64,000 nt of DNA from Acanthosoma haemorrhoidale (Eukaryota > Arthropoda > Insecta > Hemiptera > Acanthosomatidae). The stretch covers positions 159,001-223,000 of the forward strand of contig CAKNEZ010000004.1 of the NCBI GenBank assembly GCA_930367205.1. Reading direction: 5' to 3'. Positions within the stretch are counted from its first letter, which is position 1. The number at the start of each line of letters is the position of its first letter. Both the position numbers and the translations under genes were made by a program. The notes under the pieces are model-generated. The model saw nothing but the letters and a program-made list of their open reading frames with translations. It searched no databases and was not told the DNA's origin. Shown here one piece after another: positions 45,013-58,068 of the stretch.

Positions 45013-45654
45013 AAGCACCTGCTCATCCTCTCAAAACGAAGCTATTTGTGGGCCAAAGAAGTAAAGAAACATTTTTTTTGCATGTGGTGGATTTCACAAG
45101 GTTTTGGCCAAATGTGCGTTTTCCAAGCCGATTATTAGTATGTATGATTCTGTTTATGATACATATTCACTGGCTCAAAAATGCACACTATAATAATAAA
45201 AATATAATAAAGCGGATGTTTCCTTTATTAGTATTTCTCTTCAATATTTTATAAAGCTATTTGATTAATTCCAGGTTTTTTATTGCCTAAGTTTAAGTAA
45301 TAGTAACGCAGTAAATAAAGTTTAAAGTTCCTTTGGCGACTGTCTACTACATTTATCAAACCCATATAACAAAATAAATTCTAGTTGAAAACGATTAGAT
45401 GGATAGGACTTTTCAACTGAGTAAAACTAATTTGAATGACCAAGGGCAGATAATTTATTTTTTACTTACATATGACTGATAATACTGCACTTAGTGTAGT
45501 AATGTAGTATTACACTTAGTGATATACTACCTTGTATCATGAGCCCCTGCACGCGCAATATAATGCACAAAAGAAAAACATTAAATTTTCAAATGAGCAT
45601 TTCCATTTTCAATGTGACGTACCATCGAGAAAAAACATTAAAATTTTGAATATA
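45013..45654. other. No recognisable gene
   Basis: Nothing identified between the jockey fragment and the mariner TIR. Confidence 0.5.
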
Positions 45655-46927
45655 CGAGGGTGACTGGTCCAACCCCCACATGAAGATAGCAGCAGTCGTA
45701 AATAAAAGCTAGTGAATTTCGTCGTTCATCTTTTGAATAGTTACTCACTAAAGTTTCAGCCATTTTGGACGCGCAGTTGTTGTGTAACAGTCGTTTGAGT
45801 GAGTCGATGTGAGTGTTATGAAAATGGACAAAATCGAGTATCGAGCTGTCATTAAATATTTGTTTTTGAAAGGCAATACGCCTACGCAAATCAAAGATGA
45901 GTTGGATTCTGTGTATGGGGACTCTGCACCATCATTTACCACAGTGAAATTTTGGGCAGCTGAATTTAAACGTGGTTGTAAGAGCTTGGGAGACGATGAA
46001 CGCTCGGGACGTCCAAAAACTGCAACTACCGACGAAAGCATCGCCAAAGTTCTCCAAATGGTGCTAGACGACCGCCGAATTAAAGTGAGAGAGATAGCAG
46101 AGGTTATGAACATGTCAAAAGAACGTGTTTGTCACATATTAAATCAACATTTAGAGATGAGAAAGCTGTCTGCGCGTTGGGTGCCGCGTTTGCTCACGTT
46201 AGACCAAAAACGTGTTGGAATGAGCAATTGCAACGCTCTGTTGGCGCAGTTTAGGCGCAATAAATCCAAGTTTTGGCGCCGATTAATTATTAATTATTAT
46301 TGTAAATGAAACTTGGATACACCATTAAACGCCCGAAACGAAAATACAAAGGGGGAACCGGCCCCAAAAAAAGCAAAAACTGTTTTTTCGGCTGGGAAAG
46401 TGATGGCGACTGTTTTTTGGGATAGTCATGGAGTTATTTTGGTCGATTATCTTCAAAAAGGAAAACCATTACAGGAGCATACTACGTAGCATTACTTGAC
46501 AAGCTGAAGGCAGAACTTGCGGAAAACCGGCCAGATTTGCAGAAAAAGAAAATCCTGTTTCACCAAGACAACGCACCGTCTCACACCTCAGTGGTTGCCA
46601 TGGCGAAAATCCATGAATTACGGTTTGAACTGCTTGACCATCCGCCTTACTCACCAGATCTAGCCCCAAGCGCCTTCTTTTGGTTCCCGCATCTAAAACT
46701 TGCGCTCGGAGGACAGAGCTTTTCGTCAAATGAAGAGGCAATCTTCTTCGTGAACGATTATTTTGCAGAGAAAAACGCCGAGTACTATTTGGATGGGTTA
46801 CAGAGATGGGAGCATCGCTGGGAGAAGTGTGTAGAGTTACAAGGAGACTATGTTGAAAAATAAAAAAAAAATTCTGAAAAAACGTCTTGTATCTTTGTTA
46901 GGTTGGAAACTTTTCAGACCACCCTCG
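45655..46927 (+). mobile_element. Mariner element, ~1.27 kb
   Basis: Ends begin CGAGGGTG at 45655 and, inverted, at 46927, with TA on both sides, which is the mariner target duplication. The right end extends as ggtctgaaaagttt-like TIR; the left TIR has diverged. The length is normal for mariner. Confidence 0.85.
45818..46863 (+). pseudogene. Mariner transposase, inactivated
   Basis: ATG 45818 starts a frame with the paired HTH region (KMDKIEYRAVIKYLFLKG, TVKFWAAEFKRG, DERSGRPKTATT, VCHILNQHLEMRKLSARWVP). It is disrupted near 46285 by an AT-rich insertion. The first catalytic block reads NETWIHH followed by a stop, so the first Asp of the D,D34D triad appears changed to Asn. The C-terminal part resumes at 46537 in another frame with LFHQDNAPSHTS, HPPYSPDLAPSAFFWF and a normal C-terminus. 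It cannot make transposase. Confidence 0.9.
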
Positions 46928-47764
46928 TATATACTACATATCCTGGATTTTGTGCAAAGTACCAAATTTAGTGCTAATTCACTAGCAACACATTGCACAT
47001 ACATATAAACACGTGCATAATACATAACATTCTTTACATAACATTTGTCTTAATTTTTTTGGCATATTTTAATGGAAAATTTTTAAAACTACAAGGACAA
47101 ACAAACATTTATTCACGTAGCTGGAATAGAAGTTTGTTCAGCTTTATCTTCCAGCGGCGATTGTCGGGTCTTGTCAGTGAATATTTTCGAAAACAAAAAA
47201 TAAAGTTGGTATCAATAGACAGCTCGACAACGGTAGATGTGTTTAGCAAGAGCAGTCTCGGCATATTCCCAATGGCGATAGTGAAGTTTCCATGGTGAAC
47301 AAAAACACCACACATTTTCGCATAACAAGTTCAATCAACTTCAATTTAAAAACGATTCTCTTTTTATTCTTGTAATGAAATAAAAATAAATCTATGCACA
47401 TATATGAAGTAGTTTTTTTTTCTCCACCGAGAGTAGCAAATATACTTTTGTAGCCAACGAACGAAGTTTTGTATCGAAAGAAGGCATCGTGCTAACAGCA
47501 ACTAAATTTAGGTATCAAGATAGATAACACTGGTAAAGTAGATTAGGCATCGGAGAACGGTAGACTAGGAGACTATCGAAATTGCATAATTTTTGGGTCT
47601 TAAGTCACTGTTATGTTTTAGTACTGTCGTAGAATTTAATTTTTTGGCTGAATACGTAGTCAGTATTACCATGAAGGTTAAATTTACTCCGATATAGGAG
47701 TCATCCAATAGCAAATCGCCGGGGTGAACAAACAGTGGCCAGCTCATATTTTTATTATTGTTTT
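46928..47764. other. No recognisable gene
   Basis: The open frame at 46993-47298 (101 codons, plus) has no domain I recognise. Confidence 0.5.
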
Positions 47765-47985
47765 ATATAACAACAACTTTATAATGATAAAATTACAATC
47801 TGCCTTTTTGGAAAATAAGTAATTGTGATAAATGTTCTCATTTATACTATATTTACAATATTCCTTCACTCGCTCATTCATACAGTATTTACTAACAGCC
47901 CAGAGGCCTCCTAAGTCAACATGGTTGTCACCTCCCTCGCACGAGAAGGAGGAAGCGGAGTCTTGGAAAGTCCCCCGCGCCCACG
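47765..47985 (-). mobile_element. Jockey LINE 3' end fragment
   Basis: Minus-oriented 3' UTR end (starting ttataatgataaaattacaa), the same 3' terminus as the copy at 25228; cut at the cccacggagc block. Confidence 0.75.
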
Positions 47986-48439
47986 GAGCTATTTTAAAAA
48001 CAATATCTCTAAAAGTAACTCGGGCCTCTCATACGGTTAACTGCTTCATGCATCTTCTGGTATGAGCGTATATAAAATCAAAGTATATATAATTATGTAT
48101 CACCTAAGAATCTGAAGTAATAACATTGTGTGATACTAAAAAAAAAAAATAAAAAACCCGACACACAAGTTATCACTGTAGCTTAATAACAATAGCTTTG
48201 TTTTATCGTAGAATTAATCGGAAAAACGATATAGAGACCAGTTTTTCCCCATAAAGCATTTTTTATTGTAACGCCCATCGAGAGAATAAATCGTCTTAAA
48301 AGATTATTACTTCCTTCAAAGGCATTACCGTCGTTTATGTTTGCGACGGTTTGCTGTTGCAAGAAACATCCCAACTTTTGATAAAAGCAACTGAATCTGC
48401 GCATGATGTGGCCTTAAATCCTGGTTTGGTCTCATTTAC
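47986..48439. other. No recognisable gene
   Basis: Nothing identified. Confidence 0.5.
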
Positions 48440-49215
48440 TATTTACCTTCACTAACTGTATCCATCTCGAAAACGGCTGACCTGGAACCCACACACGAGG
48501 CTAAAAAGACAAGAACTAAACAGACACTTTGGACAACTGTAAAGACTACTTCAAAGGACATCACCATCTCTCAATAGATCATAAATTACTAATCTAAAAA
48601 GTTATACTTCAGCCAATCTGGACATACGGAATAGAGCTATGGGGGACATAAAAAAAGTCAAACATCAAGCGTATCCAATCCTTTCAATCAAAAGTCCTGA
48701 GAACAATAGCAAATGCCCCTTATTTCGTCAGCAACAAAACCCTTCATAACGATCTTAATATAACTTACATTCTTCATCTCATCACCCCTCCCCTAGCTGA
48801 TGAAATTCCCATTGAAAACTATCCAACCACACATCCATAAAATCCTCGTAGGAGGCTAAAACGGCAGTGGCCTCGTGACTTGCTATAAATACGTGTCAGT
48901 GGGAGTCCTTGCAATGGCCAGTTTCTCCAATCATGTGCTGAGCATATGTGGCTCTCGCAATCTTTGTCAGCCTCCACCGGTTTGTGTCCGGTGACCCGGT
49001 GGACGGAGGAGCGTGGGGGACTTCCCAAGACTCCGCTTCCTCTCACGCTTGCGAGGGAGGTGACAATCATATCGATTTGGGAGGTGTCTGGGCTGTTTGT
49101 AAATACTATACGAATGAGCGAGTGAATGATGAATTGTAAATTTGGTATGAATGAGAACATTTATCACAATTACCTATTGCCTAATAAGGCAGATTCTAAT
49201 TTTAGCACAATAAAG
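48440..49215 (+). mobile_element. Jockey LINE 3' fragment, plus
   Basis: Encodes remnants of the jockey C-terminus. Examples are a TWNPHTRLKRQELNRHFGQL-type stretch and then the region of the PIWTYGIELWG motif in broken frames, then the shared 3' UTR to the ttagcacaataaag end. It includes more RT-distal sequence than the other copies. Confidence 0.8.
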
Positions 49216-49870
49216 AAGTTTCAAAATATTTTAAAAATGTATGCCAGTTTTCGTATAATTTATATTCCACTTTGAGGTGGCAGACATTTTTCGTTTATGG
49301 ATTAATAAAATCCTTCAGATAAATCATATCTTCCTGTAAAACTTGACAGGAATGTTTGAGACTATAAAGGCAGTTGCCATAGCCTTATAGATATTTCTTG
49401 TGATGGCCAAAAGATAAGAGCGAACATTGCCGATTGCGATATCTGCATGTTTTATAGTCACAGATTTTGTTTGCTGACTCAGCACGTTGATGCAACCACT
49501 TCGTATCTTTGAAGGAAGAGATTGGCTGAGGTTAGTCACTACTCATCTGCTATAATCGGTGAGGGCTTTGGTCTTATGAATAATCATACATGATAGTACA
49601 ATGTGTGCACCTACGCAGGATCAATAAACCATTTCACTGACAAGCTTGTGTGTGCCACACGATTCGACTATAAGCGGAAATGCCGGCCCGACCATTTAGT
49701 TAGGTATGTGACTAATCCAAGTAAAGAACGGTACAAGCAATATTGGTCCCTACCGTTTGCACTTAAGGTATATTCAAGCAGCCCTGTTTGTACTCTGTAG
49801 AACACTGATCTGCAGCTCGTGCCTCTCCTTCTCGCCTACAGTCCATACCTGTCTCGCCCAGTGGCCTGTT
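49216..49870. other. No recognisable gene
   Basis: A 65-codon plus-strand frame at 49603 is unrecognised. Confidence 0.5.
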
Positions 49871-50585
49871 AATTATTGAAGTACTGTATAGACTACTTCG
49901 AAGGACATCTCATCTATCAATAGAAAATAAATTACTAATTTACAAAGTTAAACTTAAGCCAATCTGGAGATTCGGGATAGAGCTATGGGGGGCAGCAAAG
50001 AAGTCAAGCGTATCCTTTCAATCATAAGTCCTGAGAACAATAGTAAATGCCCCTTATTATGCCAGCAACAAAACCCTTCATAATGATCTTAATATACCCT
50101 ACATTCTTGAACCCATCCCTTCAAAGTTCATGACATTCCATAGTAACCTATCAAAACACCCTAATCCCATAGCACAGTCATTGCACTGCACCACTCATCC
50201 TTATAATCCTCCTCGGAGACTGAAACGGCAGTGGCCTCGTGACCTGCTATAGATGCGTGACAGTGGGAGTCCTGGCAATAGCCAGTTTCTCCAATCATGT
50301 CCTGAGCGTCTGTGGCTCTAGCACTCTTGGTCAGTTTCCAATGGTTCGTATCCAGTGACGCGGCTGACGGAGGAGCGTGGGGGACTTCCCATGACTAGAC
50401 TTCCTCCTTCGCATGCGAGGGAGATGACAACCATGTGGATTTCGGTGGTTTCTGGGCTGTTTGTAAATATTATATAAATGAGCGAGTGAATTAAATTGTA
50501 AATATGGTATGAATGAGATCATTTACCACAATAACTGATTGGCCAATGAGGCAGATTGTAATTTTATCATAATAAACGAGTTTCA
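49871..50585 (+). mobile_element. Jockey LINE 3' fragment, plus
   Basis: The longest undisturbed 3' segment of the family: connection-region codons, then a ~350-bp 3' UTR ending attttatcataataaacgag. It is not A-tailed; the family seems to end in this AT-rich sequence. Confidence 0.8.
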
Positions 50586-51414
50586 ATATATATTATTAAA
50601 GCAGTTTTTATTAATGTAGTGTTTTCAAGTATTTACTGTTGTGAGGTCGTTAATTGTACGATATTTGCCATGAAAATGTTCTAATTGATCTGAAATTTGA
50701 AAGTGTATTCAGCAACACCTAGGTTACGGTTTATATATTTTAGTGTCATAACGAATAGTATGTGGTGAAAAGCCCGGTTAGGTTTCTTACCAAGTATCAT
50801 CTAACTGGCGGGAGCATACGTAGAACAATTGTGCTCCAACTCACCCGAAACCAAAACTCCAAGTGTACCAAGAATGTTAAAACCTAGTTTGAAATCGGTT
50901 TGTGATTGTCAAAAAGATACGAGGATAGGAGTAAGTACTAAGAATCAGAGACATTCCTGCTCACCGTAAAAAGGAAGGTTACAAATATTGTTAGAATTAA
51001 TTTAAGTTGTGTAACACTTCACTAAAAACGACTATTTTAATTTTTATTTTGTCTATTAATAATTAATTATACACTTTAAAAATCTTTATTAGTATGGTTT
51101 GATTTATAAATTAATGTTTTCCGGGTCATAAACAAGTAAGTTATTTTGTGAACTAACTTTCTGAATCAGTCAACAGTGTGAGATTGGAAAAAGTGTTCCA
51201 ACATGTTTCAATTGTTTTCACATTTTTTCAATGTTTCAAATACCTACAATTTTTTTTTATTTATCCATACAGCGAAAAAAAAAAAGATATAGGAACCCTT
51301 GTCTTCGTACCATATGTAATTCATGTTAAACTTTCTGGCATCCTGAAAGTTTAAATAAATAATCTAATATTTAAGGAGTCCTCTTCCTTGCCCACCTTTG
51401 GAAAGAATGCTTTA
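50586..51414. other. No recognisable gene
   Basis: AT-rich, nothing identified. Confidence 0.5.
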
Positions 51415-51648
51415 TTAAGTCCAAATTGGCACTTTCTTTCGCACAAGTAACTCAAGATTGATTGTGATGAAGTCTGTGATCAGGCAAACACAGGCTTGTC
51501 GAGCTTGTTGACAATGAAGAGGATGGGGCGCAGACTGCACCCTGGGGAATCCCAGTGGTACCCGTTCAGTGCTTCGTCTGTACAACCCCAGAATATCACT
51601 GATATAAACTTCAACTCCATCACTCTGTAATTTTATGTTCAATAACAC
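51415..51648 (-). pseudogene. Possible LINE RT fragment
   Basis: On the minus strand, frames around 51530-51560 read TGIPQG-like and PILFIVNKLD-like pieces, reminiscent of the RT GIPQG...LSPxLF motif, after a KLQSDGVEVYISD stretch. It is short and frameshifted, and I am not confident of the clade. Confidence 0.35.
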
Positions 51649-52290
51649 GGTTCTCGCTTTTCATACACTTGAAATATTTCGCTTTTCACACACAACACAT
51701 GAGCAATGCTGCAAGCATTATTTATCACGTACAAATTTTTTTGTCGAATAAATACGAAGAAGGATTCCACGAGCAGTAAGTTATTTTTTAATGATTGATT
51801 CAACAATAACTACTCAAGAGAGTTAGAATTTCGAAAAAAGAAAATAGTAAGAATTCAATATATTATAATATATATGTTATGTGAGTTGTAATTTATTAAA
51901 TATACATGTACGTGAAGCATTAAATGTTCCAAGGGGTTTTATAGATTTAAATTTGTGGCCGAACTTTGCTTAAACTATTTTATAAAAATAAAGTTATGGG
52001 CATTTTTAAGCTTTCATTTAATTAGGTTTATACAATTAAACTAAAAAAAAAAAAATTTCTATCTTATTCATTGTGTTGTTGATTGTATTGTGTTCTAAAC
52101 ATTGTAAATAATTAACTTCATTTAAGAAAATATTGTTTTAGATAAATATTTACTGAGTAGGTGCTATGAGGTTAAGTGATAGTTAGATTATTACTAATTA
52201 ATTTCACGAGCCTTCCAGTGCTAAAAGGAAAGGTGGCAACCTTTAGATAGCCACAGACTATAATCACAGACTATAACCCTACTAGTTTTC
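51649..52290. other. No recognisable gene
   Basis: AT-rich, nothing identified. Confidence 0.5.
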
Positions 52291-53013
52291 TTCATGATCT
52301 TATCTCTACCAGCAGTACTTCTTAAGTTACAACCCATGGCTGCTTACAAGCACTTTTTCATCGTTATTACTGAAATTTTTACCAGTAGTTTTATAAACTT
52401 CGAAATAAACGATAATCCGATGGTGCAAGGTCGGGGCTGTATGGGGGATGCGAAATCACTTCCCAACCAGCTACAATAGTTTCATACGTGTTGCTAAAGA
52501 TGTGTGAGGCCTCGCATTGTCGTGGCGGAACCCAAATATCGAGCTTCTTAACAAGTCCAAGACGTCTTAACTGTTTTGCAATCTCTCGCACAGTTATATG
52601 ACGATTCGATTCAATCATGGCTTTCATTTTGTCATCATCAACTTGAGAAGGTCGACCAGAACGTTGGTCATCTTTCAGTAAAAAATATCCAGAACGAAGT
52701 TCTCGACTCGCGTTCTGTTAAACAATCAACACCGTAAACTTCACATATCTCTTTGTGAGCCTCAGCCACTTTCTTGCCTTTATGAAAATAAAAAAGTAAA
52801 ATGTGTCAAAAATGCTTATTTTTGCACTCCATGTTAATATTGATCATAAACTGACAGTTGTAAACAAAATTACACGGAATTTCTTTCAATAGCAGCCTAA
52901 AGGTATCGACTACCAAATCTCAAATGAAAAAAATTCTAACATTGACAAAAGAATAACGAAACAAACATAACGCTACCTACTGGTGCAACTGAAACCACTT
53001 TCTTGCCAAACTA
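52291..53013 (-). mobile_element. Mariner (irritans-like) remnant
   Basis: The upstream end carries a mariner-like TIR (ttggcaagaaagtggtttca on the minus strand, about 52991-53010). The internal transposase is deleted, so the copy is ~0.7 kb rather than 1.3 kb. The other end is not clear. Confidence 0.75.
52391..52832 (-). pseudogene. Irritans-type mariner transposase, deleted
   Basis: ATG 52832 is followed within ten codons by a TGA, then a FYFHKGKKVAEAHKEICEVY-type HTH stretch. Next come MKAMIESNRHITVREIAKQL and VKKLDIWVPP, then, after losing the first catalytic domain, SHPPYSPDLAPSDYRLFRSL. Large internal deletion and multiple breaks. Confidence 0.85.
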
Positions 53014-53129
53014 ATATTATATTTCCACCCCATTCATTTCCTGTCAAATAAACTGCGGTAAACATTAGGCTCATGTAATTATAAAAGAAGTGAACAACAA
53101 GGATGTGCCATGTCTACTTCGATATAGAA

Positions 53130-53584
53130 AAGGACTTCGATATGTTGGTGTGCCCCGACAGTGCACTATGTTTAGGAGAAGAGGAACAGGGTAGGTTTAT
53201 AGGTAGTTTATGTGGTCTTGGAATGACCACGAATTCACACGCGGTATCTACAGGTAGGCGAAAACCGGCCTGATACCAAAGTTGACTGTGAACCGTAGAA
53301 AGGCAGACTGGATCGCTGGGAGAGACGCTACTAGGTAAAGTTTCAAGGGCCCCAGGAGACCGTCGTCCACAAAGAAGAGGTCTCTTCCAAATGAGGTGCT
53401 AGTTTTATCGACACGAAGGCAGAGATTCCCACTAGGAAGGTGTGGGGTCTGACAACACCGGACTAAAACATAGCGAGTTTAGGAAAGAGAGATGCAGAGG
53501 TAGTTGAATAAGAAAGTCATGGCTTGAGTAGAAAAGTCATGGCTTGAGTAGAGCAGCAAGGGAGAGAGCAAGAGAGCTAGAGAG

Positions 53585-53636
<52 letters not shown>

Positions 53637-53800
53637 CACAGTGTTCTTCAGATGCCGGGCTCCAAGATTGTGTTAAACGCTCTCAATCTGGCCCCTTATA
53701 GGCAGGTCAGAGAATAGTCCTCACCCACGCCCCTAGTGGGCTTCAGCTGTTTCATGCACTAGTTTCCTCTCTTAGCTGACGCTTTAAGGTTTTTATTATT
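53130..53800 (-). repeat. TATA-containing repeat E, inverted copy
   Basis: Reverse-complement homologue of 40390-40980 with many differences. The CT-run of the plus copy has expanded here into a ~47-bp GA microsatellite (53587-53633). A 19-bp tandem duplication (aagtcatggcttgagtaga) occurs at about 53515-53552. Confidence 0.65.
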
Positions 53801-54300
53801 AAAGTATAGAAACATAGGTTGATATTTTCTGGCCCGAGAAGAGGGGAACTTCTATTTATTCGTGGTAACACAACACGAACCATTTTTCAACACAAGATCC
53901 GATCGGAACATCATTTACACCGCTAACGTATCTGTTTCTTTCTATTGCTCTTTTCTTGTCGGTTCAATAATTAATAATAATTAAATCTGAAAAATCAAAT
54001 TCAAATTCAAAATTCAAAGAAACTCTTACGTTTTTGCCCCTGTGCCTCTCACTATATCTGTTCTGGCTTTTAATCGTTAGGCAAACGAAGCAAAAATTGT
54101 AGGAATAATAGGAGGTTTTTTAGTGGAGTCACAGATCCATTGAAATGCTGATAGAGAGAATTATAGTAGGAATGCTTTAATTATCATATCTGGACCTTTT
54201 TCTCAATTGGGGAAAATACGGCGCTTCCCTTGGAGAAATTTGCCAAGGTAAAAATTGGACAGCATTGACTATTTATTTTGATATTTGTCCTTAGAGGTGC
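53801..54300. other. No recognisable gene
   Basis: Nothing identified before the gypsy 3' LTR. Confidence 0.5.
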
Positions 54301-54483
54301 TGATATGTTTAGATAAATCATGGGGAAAAACGGGTAATAAAATAATTGATAACGTACACGTGGCTTGGAGCGAGAACATGAAGTATATTTATATAAAGGT
54401 TACAACAAGGTTACAAATAATGGTTACATGATATAAGGGTTTCAATTATATTAAATAGTCATTAGTTTTAATTATACATAACA
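54301..54483 (-). repeat. LTR-A (183 bp), 3' LTR
   Basis: Same 183 bp as 19652-19834 with one difference by eye. On the minus strand it is preceded by the polypurine tract AGTGGGGGAGAC (54484-54495), so it is the 3' LTR. Confidence 0.9.
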
Positions 54484-54566
54484 GTCTCCCCCACTATTCA
54501 AGAATTATTAACATTAAAATAGTACCATGAATCAAAAAGTATGTATCTTGTGAGGGGACATCAATA

Positions 54567-57044
54567 CTAAAGTGATATGTTAGGATCTCGAAACCTTTCT
54601 GGGAGTCTTCTCTGACGAACAGGTCTGTTGATGGGACATAGAGGAGTCTGAAGAAAAGGTTCGGTTGAAGATGAATCTGGAAAATCATGAGGTGCAAATT
54701 GAGTGTGAGGTTCCTGAGGTGGACCTGGAGCTCGAGGAATTTCATAAGACTGAGAAGAGCCAAATGAAACAGTCTTTTTTGCTTGTACAAGGGTGTTTCT
54801 CAGTTGATTTGTGTGACGCTTGAAAATTCTCCTTGATTCGTCCAGGTGGACAAGGTAATGTTGTTGACCCAACCTTTTCGTCACCTCACCAAACTCCCAC
54901 TTTGGCTAGTTATTTTTGAAGACACGGATTTGCACTCTCTCCCCCACATGAAAAAATCTTCTGGTAACTCGCGTTGACTGAGAAGAGTGTGGTTTGGTTG
55001 GTAACAAGGCATCCAGGCGGATTCGGAATTTTCTTTTCTAATATAACTCAGCAGGTGAGGAGCCATTAGCAAGGGGAAATAGGATATAATGAAATAGGAT
55101 ATTTGTGACTTTTTCTGCCATAGGGGTATCGTCATTTGACAAGGCCCACAACTTATCCTTAAGTGTCCGCACATTACGTTCAGCAAGGCCATTAGTTGCT
55201 GGATGGCCAGGGGCTATAAATTTTTGAAAAATTCCGTTTGTGCGGCAAAAAAGATGAAACTCTTCGCTCTGAAAAATGCTAGCGTTATCTGAAACAAGCT
55301 GATTTGGGAATCCATGCGTTGAAAAAATCTTTCTGAGAAGATTTATGGTTGAGGACGTGGTAGGTGCTTCTTTGATAGGTTCAACTTCCGCCCATTTTGA
55401 CTTAGCATCTATGCAAACAAGGAAATAATGGCCCTGGAACGGTCCAGCATAATCTATATGGACTCGTTCCCAATTCTCGGATGGTTCATCCCAAAGGTGA
55501 ACTGGTACTTTTGGTGGAGCCAATCTTGTAAAGGCGCACCGCTCACAACTTTTGACAATTCGCTCAATCTGACTGTCAATTCCAGGCCAGTAAACATATT
55601 TTTGGGCTAATTGTTTCATTTTCATGATCCCTAGATGTGTTTCATGAAGTTCTGATATAACTTGACTTCAAAGGGATGTAGGGATGACAATACGATCTTG
55701 GCGGAAGATGACGTCTTCATGCAGTGAAAATTCTGAGTCCACGCAGTCGTTTTTTAGTGACTCGATGATTTTCTTGAGTTCCGGATCCTTCTTGGTTTCC
55801 TCTTGAATAGTCTCAAATGTAACTTTATTGCTTGAGATATGAACAATTTGTTCAGAAAAAATTTGGTGAACTTCTTCTCCCATCAAGGTGTCAGTTGATG
55901 TATGGATAGCATGAGCAGGAGCTCGTGAAAGGCAATCAACATTTTTATAATTTTCGCCAGATTTGAATTTTACTTTATAATCAAATCCTGACAGGAATGA
56001 GGCGTATCGCAACAATCGTGCGCTTGTCATGCGTGGCAATTGTTTATTATGCTGAAAAATTCTTGATAGTGGTTGAATGTCTGTTACTAGGGTGAACTGT
56101 TTGCCAAAAACATAATCATAAAACTGATTTACACCAAAAATAATAGCAAGAGCTTCCCTGTCTAGCTGGCTATAATTAGCTTCTGAAGATGAGAGTGAGC
56201 GGGAAGCATAGGCAATAGGTCTTTCAGCATCATCTACGGGGTGGCTTAGAACTGCTGCAACGCCATCTGGGCTTGCATCACATGTAAGCATGACTGGTGA
56301 AGTAGGGTCAAATGGAATCAGAACGCGGTCACTACAAAGCTCTGCCTTTAATTTCAAAAAGGAGGCTTCACAATCACTTGTCCATGAAAATCGTTGATTG
56401 TTCTGCAACAACCTGTGGAGGGGGAATGACAAGGCTGAAAATTGTGAGTAATATGTAAGAAGTCCCAGAAATCTACGAACTCCGTCAGCATCTTTAGGGC
56501 GTGGCATATTGTTGACAGCTCGAACATTTTCAGGGAATTTTCGAATCTGGTTGTGCTCCACAACATGACCTAGGTACTCAATTTTTTCTTCAAAGAAAGA
56601 ACACTTACTTTGGTTGACATGTAGGTCGTGGTCAGCAAGACGTTTGAGGCAGGCGCGCAAATTTTGAGTACATTCTTCCAAAGTTGCTCCATGGCATATT
56701 ATGTCGTCAAAATATGCTTCTGATTTTTGCAACCCCTGAAGAACTTGAGACATTATGCGATTGAACTCGGCTGGTGCAGACTTGATGCCAAAACTGAGGC
56801 GGTTCATTCTATACACGCCACGGTGTGTTGCTATGGTTTGGATCATTGCACTATCTGGACAGACTTTTACATGCAAGTACGCCTTATATAAATCAATTTT
56901 ACAAAAATACCTTGAATTGCGTATACTGTGTAACACATCTTCTATTTTTCGTATGGGAAAGTTGGCTGAAATTAATCTTTTTATTGACACCTGATTTATA
57001 ATCAACGCATAAGCGTACACCACCATCTGGTTTTGGGATAACAA
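54567..57044 (-). pseudogene. Gypsy A Pol: RT, RNase H, integrase, with stops
   Basis: Frames after 57044 encode RT (FCKIDLYKAYLHVKV, RLSFGIKSAPAEFNR, EAYFDDIICHG with intact YFDD), RNase H (LTCDASPDGVAAVLSH, SQLDREALAI) and integrase. The integrase has an HHCC finger with HETHLG and CERCAF, a DDE core at VHIDYAGP, VSDNASIF and NGLAERN, then a GPY/F-like tail. Breaks: TGA 55668-55670 before the integrase, TAG 55038-55040 and TAG 54906-54908 after the core. A frameshift near 56978 in a T-run separates it from the protease frame. All catalytic residues I can see are kept, so decay is recent. The tail runs to 54567 and abuts the polypurine tract. Confidence 0.9.
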
Positions 57045-58068
57045 CTAATGGTGATCCCCAATCACTCGTTGTAACCGGCAAAATTATTCCAGTAGCTTCC
57101 AGGGAATCGAATTCTTTTTCAACACGTTCTCGTAGAGCATAAGGTGAATGGCGTTCTCTTGTGAAACTAGGTTTTGCCCCTTGTCGTAGCTGCAGCTTAA
57201 CTTCATAATCTGGAATGCAACCAACTTCCTCGGCAAAGACAGTTGGGAACTCAGCTATTATCTCGCCAGGCGCAGCGACACAGCCCACCGCAAGTACACT
57301 TGACATATGGTTTTTGGTGGTATCAATTTCTCTCCATTCAATCATTAAATCTCTAATCCATTGACACCCAAGCAATGTTGTATGGCCAGACGGAACAATA
57401 TACAGGTCACCACACGCATTTCTACCTTTATATGTGGCTGTTACCTCCACTTTTCCTCTCGGAAGAATTTTGTTGCCTGAGTACGCTCGAAAAATGGTAT
57501 TTGTTGGTTGGATTTCTAGTTCCAAATTCAATTTCCTAAAATCATCCTCGTTTAGGAGAGAAAATCTTGCTCCTGAATCGACCTCCATGAGCTGGGGTTT
57601 TCCATTGATTTGGACGGTAACGATATATTTATCGGAGTCGGGGTTTACTTCGAAAAGGTCTTTAAGATATGAAATGCCGTATTGATGTTCAGCGTTGACG
57701 TGAGAAATTGCATTTGCAGATGATACGTAACTAGGTTTTTTATTTTGTGACAGGGTGGTGATACAAACTCGTGAAACGTGTCCCTTACGGTTACATGACG
57801 TGCAATGAGCTTTATCATAATCAACGTGACAGTCTGCTAGTCTATAATTATTTCTAGCACACCTTGTACATATGTCACGAATCCCTAATGCTTTATAATC
57901 TATTCTACTTCGGCTGTGGGATCTATTTTTGGCTCCTGATGAATGAAATTTATTACGAGAATCAGGGCAGTTGGACGAACGGTGTTTTAATGATCCAGAT
58001 AGGTGATTCGTGTCACTAGAGAAAGATGAAGTACCTGTATGTTGTATTTGTACTGATAATAAATACAT
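56899..58068 (-). pseudogene. Gypsy A nucleocapsid-protease and RT start
   Basis: The frame has two CCHC knuckles (CTRCARNNYRLADC, CTSCNRKGHVSRVC), the protease VDSGARFSLL, the LLGCQWIRDL motif, and then the RT N-terminus (SPLVVIPKPDGGVRLCVDYK). It shifts out of frame at about 56978. The ATG at 58068 lies inside LTR-B, so the true Gag start is not here but at the split N-terminal half near 60200. It keeps the segment deleted in copy 1 near 16216. Confidence 0.85.
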
